A DNA stretch of 64,000 bases from Lepidonotus clava (GCA_936440205.1 OW387133.1:44914374-44978373); one strand, 5' to 3'. Shown: positions 43,870 to 55,850, counted from the stretch's first letter. Notes: generated from the letters alone by a model not told the origin. Numbers and translations are program-made.

Positions 43870-44560
43870 GGTAGGGAGTTGCAGGCTATAACATTTTTCA
43901 AATCCCCCATTCCAGGCCCCATTGGTCATTGCTTACTTAACACCCCTTAACAGATAAGACCTGTGTGATAAGAGGCATGATAAGGGTGGCAGACTAGTAG
44001 CCAACCCACTCAGGCATTGTCTTACCCATGGCTAAACCCCTAAAACAACAGCTACACCTGGGTGCAGATAAGACACTGTACACACAACCTATTAAGGGGT
44101 CCCTCAGAGGGAAGGGGCAGTGGTAAGTTTTGCCTACCTATAAGTTTCTTAATACTTTAGGTTATCAAAAAATTCCCAAAGGATTATAGCATGATAGGGT
44201 CCAGTTCTAAAGCTGTTGAGATAAAATGATAGAGTTAGGGGCCTTCCATTAAGTATGTATGCATCAAGGGGGGGTGGAGGGGTCTGAAATTTTTTAAAAT
44301 TTGCGTACGTCCCTGTACAAATCTAATGCGTATTTTAGTCAAAGGGGGGGTGGGGGGGGGGATCTAGAATTTTCGAAATTTTGAGTACGTGCTAAATGGA
44401 AGGCCCCTTATCTGTTCAGACACTGATATTCTGCAGTAGTGGCACAAAGGTACTGGTTTCTTGGTAGCATATCAGTGGTGGAGGGGTCTGGCTTGTCCCC
44501 CGACAGGCCTGAACTGGGGGACAATGGCCACCCCATGGTGCATCTCCCTACAGGCCTTAT
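43870..44560 (+). repeat. Dispersed element R2, copy B, with a MITE inside
   Basis: Opposite orientation to copy A (21140-21660): CCCCCATTCCAGGCCCCATT at one end, CTTGTCCCCCGACAGGCCTG and ACTGGGGGACAA at the other. The Harbinger-like MITE 44238-44407 inserted into it and is absent from copy A, a clean empty-site comparison. Confidence 0.82.
44238..44407. mobile_element. PIF/Harbinger-like MITE, TTA duplication
   Basis: GGGGCCTTCCATTAAGTATG at the left, AAATGGAAGGCCCC at the right. TTA flanks both (44235-44237 and 44408-44410). It has G-rich centres. Inserted in R2 copy B. Confidence 0.92.
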
Positions 44561-44894
44561 ATATTCGCTTCACAGTCATATCATCTTCGACTTATCAATC
44601 TATAATATGACGTTTTCTTTACTAACAGTGCTCGCGCTGTCATAATTATACCAATTTCGTTCTTGTCTATTTAGAAACTTTGAAAAGTTACAAACAAACA
44701 AAATGGAATTTACCAGACCGCATAATACATACTACTTGTATTGGCTTACAATCCCCAGTGTGAGTTGGCTTGAGTAATTGATAAGTGTTTTCAAATACAC
44801 CAGCTCCACAATATTTTTATCAGCTGTTTATTGTCGTACAGTTTATATATCTTCATGTTAAGTCCTTTCTCCTTTTCCTTTCCAGGTACGTATC

Positions 44895-44923
44895 AAATTT
44901 GATGGCGTTAGTTGGTGAGTAAA
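44895..44923 (+). other. Possible 29-nt micro-exon
   Basis: A strong acceptor (pyrimidine tract ending CCTTTCCAG) is followed 29 bases later by a strong donor (GTGAGTAA). The enclosed bases read VRIKFDGVS in the phase expected after PPP1R14 exon 1, but this does not resemble the family. Probably fortuitous or from an unknown transcript. Confidence 0.2.
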
Positions 44924-45480
44924 TGGATCCTTTACCGTTTTCCCAACTTTTTATCATTGGGCCGGAAGATGTTAGATTACCTTACTTTTATTAAAGAGTA
45001 TACTTATACACATGCACTTTTGTAAATGTTCGCCGATTTTAACTATTAAACTATGTGGAGAATAATTATTTATTGAATGAAATAATGCGTTTCTCCGTAA
45101 AAGAAGCGTAAGACCAAAATAGTTTTGAAATTCGTCCGGCCATCTAATTTAGGTACACGTGGATGATGTCTATTTTTAATGACAAAAGACATGCTGTAAC
45201 AAGAAGCAGTAATCTAGAAACGTTTACTCTAGTAATGTAGGCCGGCAGCTGGTATTGTGTGTTGTTAGTAAATCATGATACACAGATAACTGTAGTTCAT
45301 TGGTTATACTTTTTAGTACTAAATATTTTCCTGCTTTTTTATTTATGACAAAAACCTCCATATGATATGTAATTTGGATGCTTGATATAATCGATCAATT
45401 GATAACTTTTGGAAATGGGTGAGATAAGCATCCTTCAAATAAAGTGAAACCTCACACCTAAAACGAATCTTGGTAAATCT
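44924..45480. other. AT-rich DNA, nothing recognised
   Basis: No repeats or genes that I can name. Confidence 0.35.
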
Positions 45481-45489
45481 AATTTACGC

Positions 45490-45740
45490 AGGTAGGGAGA
45501 GGTGTCCCTGCCATATGCCACATAATATGTTTTAGAGGTGTTCCTCCAGTACACATTAAAGTTGTCCCTGCCGTACACATGAAAGGGGTCCCTGCTGTAA
45601 CAAGACAGGTGTCATGGTTGTACATATTAGAGGGGTCCCTGCTATACATGGTACAGGTGTCCCAAGCTGCTGTTCATTTTCAGGCCCCCCTGCTGAATAC
45701 ATTAGTGCCTGAGCCGTACACATTACACGTCTTATAGATG
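45490..45740 (+). repeat. Degenerate minisatellite, GGGGTCCCTGCTGTACACAT units
   Basis: About seven diverged units of 30-38 bp with the core GTCCCTGCNGTACACATTA. Confidence 0.75.
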
Positions 45741-45939
45741 ACCCAGATTTCCTGCCCCCCCCCCCTCCCTCACCTCCCTTGAAGTGACTGTTGCGAGCTG
45801 TTTAGGTTTAGGATCTACGCTCCAGGCCGAGGCCGACTGAAGGTCTGTGTTGGGATGTTAGCAATTTAGTTAAAGCCCCAGCCTTATCCCCCAGTGCGCT
45901 TACATGTGACACTGCGCATGTAGGGCACTCTTATAATAA

Positions 45940-46070
45940 GAAGAACCGCAGGGGGCGTCCAAGGGTGGCCATACGACTCATAGGGGATCATCACGTACCA
46001 AGGGCAAAGCCCAAGGTTAGTACGATCCCCATGGGTCGTACAACCACCCGAGGACGCCCCCTAAGGTTCT
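45940..46070. mobile_element. Palindromic MITE (GGGGGCGTCC arms)
   Basis: AAGAACCGCAGGGGGCGTCC, GGGTGG and TACGACTCATAGGGGATCAT on the left are mirrored by GATCCCCATGGGTCGTA, CCACCCGAGGACGCCCCCTA and AGGTTCTT on the right. Almost the whole element can fold. Confidence 0.85.
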
Positions 46071-46173
46071 TTTTTATTCTATCATCCAAATATTACTCAA
46101 AGTATCTGAAAACCACTGAGAGTGTGCATTGTGGAGCGGTACGGACGGCCTGTCAATTCCCGAAGCAAAAAGC

Positions 46174-46380
46174 AGTGGAAAAACAGTGTACATTGAGTGG
46201 AGAATCAGTGTCAGCTTGCAGTAGTAATTCAGTGGGAAATCAGTGGGAAAACAGTGGTTGAGCAGTAGGAAATCAGTATGTCCGAAATATTTAAATTAGC
46301 TAGGGTGTGAAATCAGTATTTAATCAATACCATTTCAGTAGCTCATTTAAATATTTCGGACATACTGATTCAGGAAGTGT
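46174..46380. mobile_element. ATGTCCGAAATATTTAAAT palindromic MITE, copy 1
   Basis: The centre (46272-46370) is a palindrome: AATCAGTATGTCCGAAATAT on the left and ATATTTCGGACATACTGATT on the right. The left flank has CAGTGGAAAATCAGTG-type units typical of the family. Confidence 0.85.
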
Positions 46381-46895
46381 AGGCCTACACTGACTTTCAG
46401 TCCGGGAATTCTTGCAGTCGGGCTGACGTGACGGCCCTCGCGAAGGGGAAGAAGATCAAAGGCAAATCCTATGAATATGCAAATTTCCCCTCCGAGGTGG
46501 GCGGAGCTAGGTCCTCTCGTGTCCGGCATGTATGGCTATTGTACTTATGCTGGAACCAGACGACCAGTTCCGCTCAACTGAGAGAATAAACACTGGCCCC
46601 TGTACATACCGCTCATCGGCAGTGCGAGTGATAAAAACCTGCAACCTTTCCTCCTGTGCATTCCCCGTGTGTGGCCATTGATATCCTGGCGTACAGAGTA
46701 AAAGTAAATGAGTGCTTCTAGGTCTGCTATGATTTATGGATGAAAGATAGAAGTCCAAGAAATTTGCATATGTAACTGACTAATTACAAGCCAATATTGC
46801 ATTATTGCATATTGATATTAGATTAATTCCGTATTTGCACGTCGTAGATGATCGATGAGGGACGTTGGGAGGTGAGCGGCTGTTGTCAGTTTGAT

Positions 46896-47045
46896 GGGTG
46901 TAGACTCTTAAAGTCAACAGGGCGACATGGCCATTTCTTCTATTCAACGTGTGACATGGAGTTTAGTGACATAAAGAAAAATAAAAACGACACGACATAT
47001 CCATCCCTTACATTCGATATGTGACATTGGAGATTTTTTAAATCC
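46896..47045 (-). repeat. TCGAATTTAAG-repeat family, copy
   Basis: Starts GGGTGTAGACTCTTAAAGTC, then AACAGGGCGACATGGCCATT and two further units. Reverse orientation. Confidence 0.75.
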
Positions 47046-47059
47046 ACACGAAGATTTAA

Positions 47060-47260
47060 CAGGGTACCAACCACACAAAAAAAAACAGGGAAAATGGCAA
47101 CAAAAATTCCCTGACAGGGAAAACACAGGGATTTTGGACATTTTATCAAAACACAGGGAATTTCATTTGGCCAGGTTCTGAAATTCCTGATTCTCAAGAT
47201 ATTAGGGATTCAACTTTTTGTTGTTGGGTTGTCCAAATCTTTTCTGCACGCAGAGGCCTT
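47060..47260 (+). mobile_element. Truncated copy of CAGGGTACCAACC MITE
   Basis: The first 200 bp match 58311-58510 closely (CAGGGTACCAACCACA, AATTCCCTGACAGGGAAAAC, ATTTCATTTGGCCAGGTTCT). The right part is missing. Confidence 0.85.
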
Positions 47261-48627
47261 TAAATGTATAGTTTGTCAGTAACACCCGTGTTACCCCTGG
47301 CACCCAGCCTGCACGGAGCAGGCCGCTCCCACCTAGACACAGTTTTGTGGCCCTACATGCTGGGACCTGTTACCTTCCGGGGGTCTGCTTACCTCTCGGG
47401 TTTAACCTGTAATCCAAGCTAACCTCGTGACGTGGGTCCCCCATCTAACGGTCCGTGCTTACGGCCTGACAATGTCCACTGTCCAAAACGTTCTGAAACG
47501 GTCTGATAGGGAAGGGCTTAGGCTAAGGGTTCACCTTCTGTGTCACCTCCCTGTTGACAAACTAGTAAGAAATCGGTTACATGCAATAGGTCATGCTTCA
47601 GTTGTGTCCCTCAAAATATTTTGAATTGAGCTACGTGCAACCATCGTTTTGACTTTTGTGGACTGTATTTTCATGCTAAATCATTGTTTTGGCCTTCACT
47701 TGCCAGTGCCACTTTGATTGTTTAGGCTCTGTAAGTTGATAAACTGACCAGATGTTTTTAAATTTAGCACAGAAACGCAGTCATGCTTTTCCCCCTCCCC
47801 CAATCCTCCCATTTTCTTTCAGCCAAAATCCATAACCACCCTGCCACTTTAGAGAGCTCTGCTCTATAGACACGGGGATACACCCTCTTGTTTAAATTGT
47901 AACTTCTCTTCATTAGTACCTTACGTAAGTATATACTTTGGATGATGAGTACGTTGCTAGCTCTCTCTGGTTGATGCTACCGCTACCGCAAAAAAAAAAA
48001 CAAAAAAAAAAATTAAGTATATACTTTAACGTGGTTAACATCAGATCCAATTCTCCCTACCACGGATAGCATATTTCCTGAAGTTCAACTGCAGGCTAGC
48101 CTAGATCAAGGTGCATCATGGGTAATATGTCGACAAACCACATTGCGTATGGACATTTTCAATAATCATGACATTATTTGTGTTTAAACATGATTCAGAT
48201 CAATATCAGCTATAGTATCATTTTGCATCCATGTATGTTTATTATTTTTGGGTTTGTTTGAAAATTCATTTATTTTCTATAGTTATAGGGCAAATTTTGT
48301 TAAATTTTCTATAGACTTCCCTGTGGTTTTGTCGACAAAATTAGCCCAAATTAGCCTGCAGGTGCTTAAGATATTGAAAATCAGCTATCCGTGGTAGGGA
48401 GAATTAAATTTTACGTTGAATTACGTTTTTCATGTCAGATTTACATGTTATGATGGCTGTCATTCGTTGGTAAACCTACCATAACATGAGGGGATTAGTA
48501 GGGGTCGCGGCCTCGTAGGTCACAGTTTGAACAATAATTTAGTATTAATTTTGAGGTGATGCCTTTATGATCTAACAAGACCCTATACGTATACCCGGAT
48601 CAAAAGCAGTGGTTACTTCTATAATCA

Positions 48628-48730
48628 AAATGTCCGAAATATTTAAATAAGCTACTGTATTGCTACTTGTTGCAATCCCTATCTCTGAGCCTCATTTTAA
48701 TATATTGGGATACTGGTTTTGCACAGCCTA
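48628..48730. mobile_element. ATGTCCGAAATATTTAAAT MITE, decayed copy
   Basis: ATGTCCGAAATATTTAAATA and AGCTACTGTATTGCTAC match the family. The right arm is eroded. Confidence 0.65.
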
Positions 48731-49439
48731 AACATTGAATTCCCACTTATTTCCACTCATTTATCACTAAAGAAGTACTGGAAGCTCTTACTGATTTTGC
48801 ACTGATAACACACTTTATTTCGACTGCATTTTAATTTGGGTCGAACATTATTAAGAAACTTTGTCTATTGAAGATACTCTATTTGAATTGATGAATACTA
48901 TTACCATTTATTTTGTCTGTAACCTAGGTTCTAAGCTGGGACCTCTATAAAGAGTGCCACGTCATATCCAGGATGTTATCCTATCCTAAACCCATCACAC
49001 GCCGTCTTATTAGTAAATGTATTCAATCTTACGTCGGACACCCGTTTGCACTTTCTCCCATTGCAATCACGTAGAAGAAAGAACTTTGAAAATCCATAAA
49101 ATAAATTGAATATGATGTATTGCTAGTTTCAGCAATAATGTGAATATTTAGATAATACCATCGATTCCTATTATTATACTTTAAATGAAATAGTTGGTTT
49201 ATATTGTAGTAATATACAGTGCTTAGGAATCCAAACGTCTATGTCAAATCGCAGTATTAATCTGATATTTATAGGAAATGACAAAGGAGGAAAAGAAACC
49301 ATCTTCTCGCGTTGATTGAGCCGTTCACGGGTCAAGATGCCTTGACTGCCTTTTTTGGGAGGCAGCTTGTCAAAGGGAGGAAACGGCAGCTTTTAGGCCG
49401 GGCTTACTGTATTGTAGGGCAGCCATAGCCAGCTGTTAC

Positions 49440-49760
49440 ATGACCATTGAAAAAAGGAGGGGTTGCTCGGTGAGTTACTGTTACCGTTGGTCCCAAGCAC
49501 GCGAGGTTATCCAATGGCCATCTAGTGACTTGGTCACTTACGGTCCCCCAACGAGGAGACAGTGGCAGCTTCGGTTCATTTACGAAGTAAATGGAATGGA
49601 AATGTCAGGCTTCAATTTGGTAACCGACGTCATTGAGTATGATCCTGGCCTCCCAGGTCCCAAGGACAGCCCACCTGCGTGTGGCCGGTACTGTGGTGGT
49701 CAGTTGGGTGGTGGAGGAGGAGTCACATACCAGTGGCAGGTGGCCTTATTGAAGGCATAG
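49440..49760 (+). other. 106-codon frame, unrecognised
   Basis: Starts MTIEKRRGCSVSYCYRWSQA and ends in a Gly-rich stretch. Higher GC than its neighbours. No known domain, no second exon identified. Could be chance. Confidence 0.2.
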
Positions 49761-50758
49761 ACACATTGTATGTCTATGTGTTATGTATGTCTATGTTGGA
49801 GGTGAGGGAGGAAGGGATAAATATCACTGTCATGACCTGTCTGGAGGAAAACAAATCCAAACTATAGACCTATGCACCAAGAAAGGGTGACTTTAAAAGT
49901 TATTGAAAAAGGCATTTTTTTCAAACAACCATAACTTTCTAGGTAAATGAGCTACAGTATTACTTCATATACAATAGGATTCTGAATTAATTGGACAATC
50001 CTTCCAGACTTGTTTTGTAAAACATATCATAGAATGAAAACGTTCTATTTAGAACCAAATTCGGAAAAACGAAAAAAACTTTTACTATTAGCTCATAAAA
50101 TCTGATTTGAGGATCTATAGAAAGAATGTAATGTTTGTGATATGTGAAAATAAATTTATTAGGCATATCTGTCTTTACTTGAAGATTACAATGATGTATA
50201 ATGTAAGTGGCTGTTATGTATATTCATAATTTTACAGCTATATCTTCAAAAATTCAAAATGACCAAAAAGTGCAAAATTGATGATTTCAGAGATTCCTAT
50301 GGGGATTTACTAGAGGATTCGGTTGTAAATGTGATTATTTGTGATATGTGAGGTCTTTTGTGCATCAAATCATTAAAAATCGGAATACAATGTTGTATAA
50401 TCATGTAAAAGAAAGACAATAATGTCTTCTACGTCCTCAGGCATCCAATAAATGAATCTAAAGTTCCTAAAGTGTGATTTACATGCTTCATAAATGGCTG
50501 TAAAAAGAAGAAAAAGTCAACCTTTCTTAGATCATGGCTGGTAAATACTTGAAATTTCTTGAACATCAATAAGAATTCAACCTCTCCATTCTTATATTAG
50601 CTTTAAATTTCTTGAACTATTTATTGTAAGAGCTTGAATTTCAAGAAAATTAAAGGTTTTTTTTCCAACTTGACTTAAATCAAAGTCACCGTGGAAAAGG
50701 TTGAACATTAGATTTGTGTTCACCTAAAGTCCAAGGGATTGGAATACCTCATACTTTT

Positions 50759-51118
50759 AGGCGTGTGGGATGATGAAGTGGTCAGCATGGCTGTCTGCAG
50801 TGTTGGCGGCCGGGGTTCAATTCTAGGCTTGTGCTGGTCAGCTCCACTGCTCTGAACATCTCCTTGTGCTAATGACAGGGATATCAAAGGTCCCTAGAGG
50901 GCCACCGGCTGTTGTGTGTGGGGCCCTGCCTATGGGATCCTGCACAATAAAGAACACCTTCCCCGGTAAAAGTGTAGGGGTACAGTCTCTACCTTCTCGT
51001 AGATACGATCATTTCATAGATACATTCATCAAACAGACAGAATTGTCAAGACTACATTCTCACCATGATAATTATGACCATAGATGTCGATACGGTGTAA
51101 AACCCCAATAACCAACCA
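50759..51118 (+). mobile_element. tRNA-derived SINE with 13-bp target-site duplication
   Basis: An A-box-like GTGGTCAGCATGG and B-box-like GGGGTTCAATTCT, about 30 bp apart, form a tRNA-like head; the body then runs to AACCCCAATAACCAACCAA. ACCTCATACTTTT flanks it exactly on both sides (50746-50758 and 51119-51131), so this is a complete and fairly young insertion of 360 bp made by LINE machinery. Confidence 0.92.
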
Positions 51119-53012
51119 ACCTCATACTTTTTATTTCAGACTGAACTCCTGATCTTGGAAAAACTTGCATATTCTTGCATTTCAACTTTCAAGCTATTTC
51201 AAGTTTCAAAAGGTTCTCATTTTGATGCTTTGTATTTGAGATATTTTGGAGGGATGAGAGCAGCCATATTGAAAAGTGCTTAAGCTGTAGAAGATTGAAG
51301 GAATAACCAGTAACATTACAAGCATATATGGATTCACTCATGTTGGCACAAAGAGAAAATGTGGGGAACAGACTGCCCTTGTTATAGCTAAGTAATAGTT
51401 CTGGTGTCATTTTTGGGAGTCCCTAGTTGTATCTATATTGTATTGTAGCTATTGGTTGGGACTCCCTCAATCAGTCATGTCTTTAGTAATCTGATTCTCT
51501 TTGTTCTTAATGACCGGTTACACAATGTCATGTTCAGCAATCGAAGGGCATTGTCCTACAATTGCTGGGAGAATCAGGCAGTGGGAGAACCCAGAAGTGG
51601 GTTACATTACCACTGCCTGATCCAAACAGTCCTAACCCCTTCACATTAGGACCTCCACTGTCACCTGCAGGTGGGCAGGTCTAGGTGGGTGAATGATAGG
51701 TCACTCAGTACTGGATGCATGGCAGTAGCCTAGTAGCAGCCCCTTTCCTAAACCCCTCCCTGAGTTGTGTGTGACAGCAGGAGGAGTGGTGGTGGTCACT
51801 ACTGGTAGCCTGTTTTGCCTTCTGGTTATAGGAAGGCCTTCAGTTTATTGAGGGACGACCCTCACTCATTCATGAGCAAAACTTTGTAGCTCTTTTGCTT
51901 TTTGTTCATTGTTCAGACGTTGATCACTTGTACATGTACACCTCCCAGCAGGATATTTGCTGGAATCAGTATTGGGCTCTTTCAGGTATTGGTAGAATGA
52001 TATTAAAATGGCCGACCTTGGTACCCCTGGGGAGCTGACATAAACCCAATTTTGTTATTCTCCGGCATTGTGATCACTGCAGTCAGCTCCAGTTAATCCC
52101 GGAGTAGTACATTGTATTTTTTTGCTTTTGGGGCGCCCTCTAGTGGTTATTGGTAAAGTATGCCCCTACAGCCTTACTGTCGGCAGTTTTTCATTGTGTT
52201 AAATCAGTCAGCCATGAAATATGTCTATTGTGTGGGCCCCTGCTCAATTTGTGACAATTATAGTTGTGAATACCCCCTTCCCCCTCCTCCAATTGTTTAA
52301 TTGGTTTGCCCCTTTTGCACCCATAAGTGGTAGACTGTGGTGCCTCTCTTTCCATTGGTCACTGGTGGTGGTTGTAGTAATAGTAGGAGGGGTAAGAGGT
52401 ATCATTGACACTCACGGCACATGGGTCCTATATGTGTTGGTATATGTATCCTAATATATATGCCCATATAAATGGGAGAGTAATATCTGCCACCTAGTGT
52501 AAGACTCAGGGGATGTAATACCCCACAGGTGGCACTGTAGTTGGTACCCATGTATCACTGCTGCTACAGGAGCCATGTTGACCACAACCACATGTGTGTA
52601 CCTACATAATTTGACAATTATGTCCATGTGTAGAAGACACTAATGCAGAAGAACCTATATATATAGAGGTATGTCAATTTTGAGAGACCAGAAAGCCCAG
52701 ATTTTTTGTTTCCAATGAATGTACTCATACATTCAAATCTGACAAATCCTTAGACTATAATTGTTCTTACTATTTTTACTGATAAGCTTTTAATTTATCT
52801 TTACTTAATTATGTAATATACCTTTTTCAAATTGATTTTTATCCCAATTTTAATAAGGGGAAAAAAGGAAACAGAAATCCAAATATCCTTGGCCTGACTG
52901 GCTCTCTCACTCCTCCACCTCCCCCTCCCCCAACCCCACCTTCCACCACCCTATAGTGGACACACAGGTGCCAGACCACCTGCCTGACACATAAGGCCAA
53001 AGAACAAAAATT

Positions 53013-53133
53013 GTTGTGTTTAGGTAACATAGGCCGAAAAAATTAGGGTAGGTAGGTCTTTTTTTTTCTTTTTTACACTTACACAACCAACCCCAAAAAA
53101 TAAGGGTAGGTTGGGTTACCTGAACACAACTTT
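53013..53133. mobile_element. Small MITE with GTTGTGTT(T/C)AGGTAAC ends
   Basis: GTTGTGTTTAGGTAACATAG on the left and GGTTACCTGAACACAAC on the right are inverted. The inside repeats AGGGTAGGT. About 120 bp. Confidence 0.75.
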
Positions 53134-53542
53134 TTTTTAATCTTAGGCCTTTGTAGTGGGCAGCAAGAGTGGTGCCAGAAGTAATTAATCAAAATAGATG
53201 AATATTTTTTGCCACAAAAGCAAGATTTTTCAGTCCAGAGGACTGAAAAATATATTTTCTCTTGTTAGGCTGAGAACAAGCCGTTTACATGTATGGTGGA
53301 AACCAGCGGCATCCTGGTAATCAGATACAGCAAACTGAGTTGGGGGCAGTTGTGACCAGTATTGTGCTTGGAGAAAGTGTCTCTTTAGCATTGATTTGAA
53401 TGGAAATTTGCGATAGTCGGTCACCCCAAGACTCTATTCGGAGAGTGAAAACTTGTATGGTATGTATGGTCATGTATAGTCTCTACCGTATAAGTTGTAC
53501 TATTTTTGAAAAGTTGAGCATGTTTGTGTCTGTTGTTTGACC

Positions 53543-53977
53543 CTAAAGGTCAACATTCGTTTGCGAAAGTATAGATTGGGTGTTGGAAGCAAGGACTAAG
53601 TACTCATAACCTTTATATTTGCAACTTGAATTTATGTCATGATTGAAATGATTTAAAGCGGCTTGATTATATACGGAAGATGCGGGTCTCAAAAAAGGAC
53701 ATCGCGCGTCCAAATTTCGCGGAAATCGCGAACGGACGTTGGGGGTGCGTTTAACATAGGATCCTATGGGAGAAAACAGGTTATTTCGCTGTAACTTTTT
53801 AAATTGTGCTCCAATCTTCATGCAGTAAGTGAGAAAAAGTTTGCAATTATTCCCAGGAATGCGATACAAACCTTCAAATTTTCGCGTTTTGTGAAGTTTT
53901 CGCATAATCGCGAAAATTCGCGTTTTCTCCATAGGCCCCAGTGTTAAATAGCCAACAAATAGATCCCAGAATTTCAC
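53543..53977 (-). other. 144-codon unrecognised frame
   Basis: Starts MKFWDLFVGYLTLGPMEKTR. It is basic, with scattered Cys, Arg and Asn and no recognisable domain. Part of the DNA has short palindromes (CGCGAAAATTCGCG), and composition shifts locally to CpG-rich, so it could be a decayed element or a host exon. Without a splice context I do not call it a gene. Confidence 0.3.
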
Positions 53978-54477
53978 CGCGCGACGTCGGAAATGGCGAG
54001 AATACCGCTGACCCGTTTACTCCGTATACTGTGTCCATGAATACACTGTGACTCATGTGCATATCATCGTACATACTGTACTATCAAGATGATCTCAAGC
54101 GACCAGATCTTGTTCTATGACAGTGACTGTACTGTGAAGAATATACATGCTATTCTGTGTCAGAGGTTTGCTGAGAGAAAACTACAAACAAACTATCATT
54201 CCTTGTATAATGACCAAGAATGTAGTTTGATGGTCACTGTACTTGCTATTTGATGTATGTTATTTAATCATTCTCTTTTTTGATATTTTTGTTTAAATGT
54301 TATTTGAGCCATTCATCATTATATGCCAGTTTGTTATCATCATTCATGTTCGATTCACTTATACGGAAGATCATTTAATGTCAAATGAGTATAATGAACA
54401 ATAAAAAAAAAAAAAGTAATGGTAGGCCTGTTCACCATGAGCATCAAAAGTTTGAAGAGGACAAACTAAGGAGGATG

Positions 54478-54527
54478 TTGTGGCAATGTCATGTGGATGT
54501 CATCAGGATGTCATGGCATTGTCATGG
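54478..54527 (+). repeat. Short minisatellite fragment (ATGTCATGG units)
   Basis: Five GATGTCATGG-like units, same core as loci 1, 2 and 4 of the G-rich-leader family, but without a clear leader. Confidence 0.7.
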
Positions 54528-54761
54528 AGATTTTTCTGATATTTCCTAACCTCCATTTCTCTAGTATATCTATATTAAATTGAATACCTGGAGCTCTTCA
54601 GTTTTGTAAACTGACATCATATCAATAATTCGATTGGATACTTGTTTGTAATGTTAACATTGTTATTTTCTGCATGTATATACGGTCTCCAACCGTGGTT
54701 TGGTAGTAAGATACATCTGTTTCGTCTTTTCAAAGTTTATGGTCGAAAAGTTCTTTTCATA

Positions 54762-54959
54762 CTATTCATTATAATGATATATTCCCATTTCCAATATGGA
54801 ATTTACCATATTGGTGTATTCACCTCTAACACTTATGACGGTATTGTCCGCAAACACTAACATATCAACTTCTGGGACATTTTTATATACACAATCATCT
54901 GCATATGATATATACAAAGTTGGACCGAGGCAGCTCCCCTGGGGAAGGCCATTTTTCAC
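54762..54959 (-). pseudogene. LINE reverse-transcriptase fragment
   Basis: The minus-strand frame reads KNGLPQGSCLGPTLYISYAD, then VDMLVFADNTVISVRGEYTN. PQGSxLGP and the F-A-D-D box (here FADN, so the second catalytic Asp is lost) are reverse-transcriptase motifs of CR1/Jockey-group LINEs. It stops abruptly at 54960, where the hairpin repeat begins. Confidence 0.85.
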
Positions 54960-54969
54960 TACTATTTCT

Positions 54970-55213
54970 CCGGGATCGCTGTCTCGATCCCTTCGGGATC
55001 GGTCAGCCCCGGAGTGGTGTGTTGGTCATTTAGGCAGATGTCTCCATTGAACAACAGTGAAACTCTCAGGTACCAGATTCAGATTTGGAAGGTGTTGGCA
55101 CTTCAAAACCAAATATACGGTGAAGATTGTAGGTTTATCATAGCCTTCCTATGATATCTAGGTCGCCAAGTCATCTGGTCAAAGATTGATGCATGTCCAT
55201 ATTTGGTCATATC
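54970..55213 (+). repeat. Hairpin-headed dispersed repeat, copy 2
   Basis: CTCCGGGATCGCTG, the hairpin CGATCCCTTCGGGATCG and CAGCCCCGGAG form a nested stem. About 240 bp match 34805-35050. Confidence 0.88.
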
Positions 55214-55845
55214 AAACCGCCGGTGCACCAGTGGTCCTTTGGAAACTAGGTCACAGATGCTGGCTGGCATTCTCCAAGCAGATACTCAGTTATCTTTTGT
55301 ATCTGAATTTCCAAAGAATCTGCTTGGAGCAAGGCATTTGTCAGGTGGGGGCAAACTTTCCCACGGTTCATGACATGCACAGATCAGGGCCATTGACATA
55401 GGATTGGGACTTAGATTCATACTAAACTGTGGAATTATGGAGGATTTACCGTTACTGAACACTATATAACTCAGGCATGGAAGGTGGGTTCATAAATGAT
55501 GTGGCCATAACATGTGAAATATATTTTATCTATGTCATAGTTGCCAACTTTCTGGAAAAAAAATGATCCAGAATCACATCCCAAAATATCATGGGAATCG
55601 AAAATCTTTGTTTTCTTTAGGTCTATTTTAGTCAACATTTAATATTTCCACCTTAATACTGGAGGTTTTATTTGATTTAGTCTGAGAAATTGAGGTTTAA
55701 AATTTAAAGGAAATTTCTAGGAAATATGGACCTGTTGGCTATATAGGCAGTGTTCGATCTTAGCACTAGCCCACTAGTACCAACACTAGTGTAAATCTAG
55801 TTAGTGCATTTTTTTTAATAGCTAGTCCGATGGGCTAGTATGTGT
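55214..55845. other. Unique or mixed repeat DNA, no gene
   Basis: Contains the inverted pair CTCCAAGCAGAT/ATCTGCTTGGAG (55275-55330), the second part of which also occurs in the 33.6-kb duplication. An element end CAGTGTTCGATCTTAGCAC lies near 55749. Confidence 0.4.
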
Positions 55846-55850
55846 CTAGA

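Larger units (their letters stand above)
47261..50745. other. Mostly unique AT-rich DNA; no gene recognised
   Basis: Contains a poly-A tract (47989-48012), a decayed palindromic-MITE copy (48628-48730), and a 106-codon plus-strand frame at 49440-49760 in a GC-richer patch that lacks a known domain. Nothing else supported. Confidence 0.35.
51132..54470. other. No gene recognised; small palindromes
   Basis: Includes a hairpin (AATCAGGCAGTGG/CCACTGCCTGAT, 51573-51621) and a MITE-like inverted pair at 53013-53133. The 144-codon frame at 53543-53977 is listed separately. Confidence 0.35.

Noticed and set aside
44895-44923. Second exon of PPP1R14
   Set aside because: The splice signals are good, but VRIKFDGVS does not resemble the acidic EIxIDELL segment expected after the first exon.
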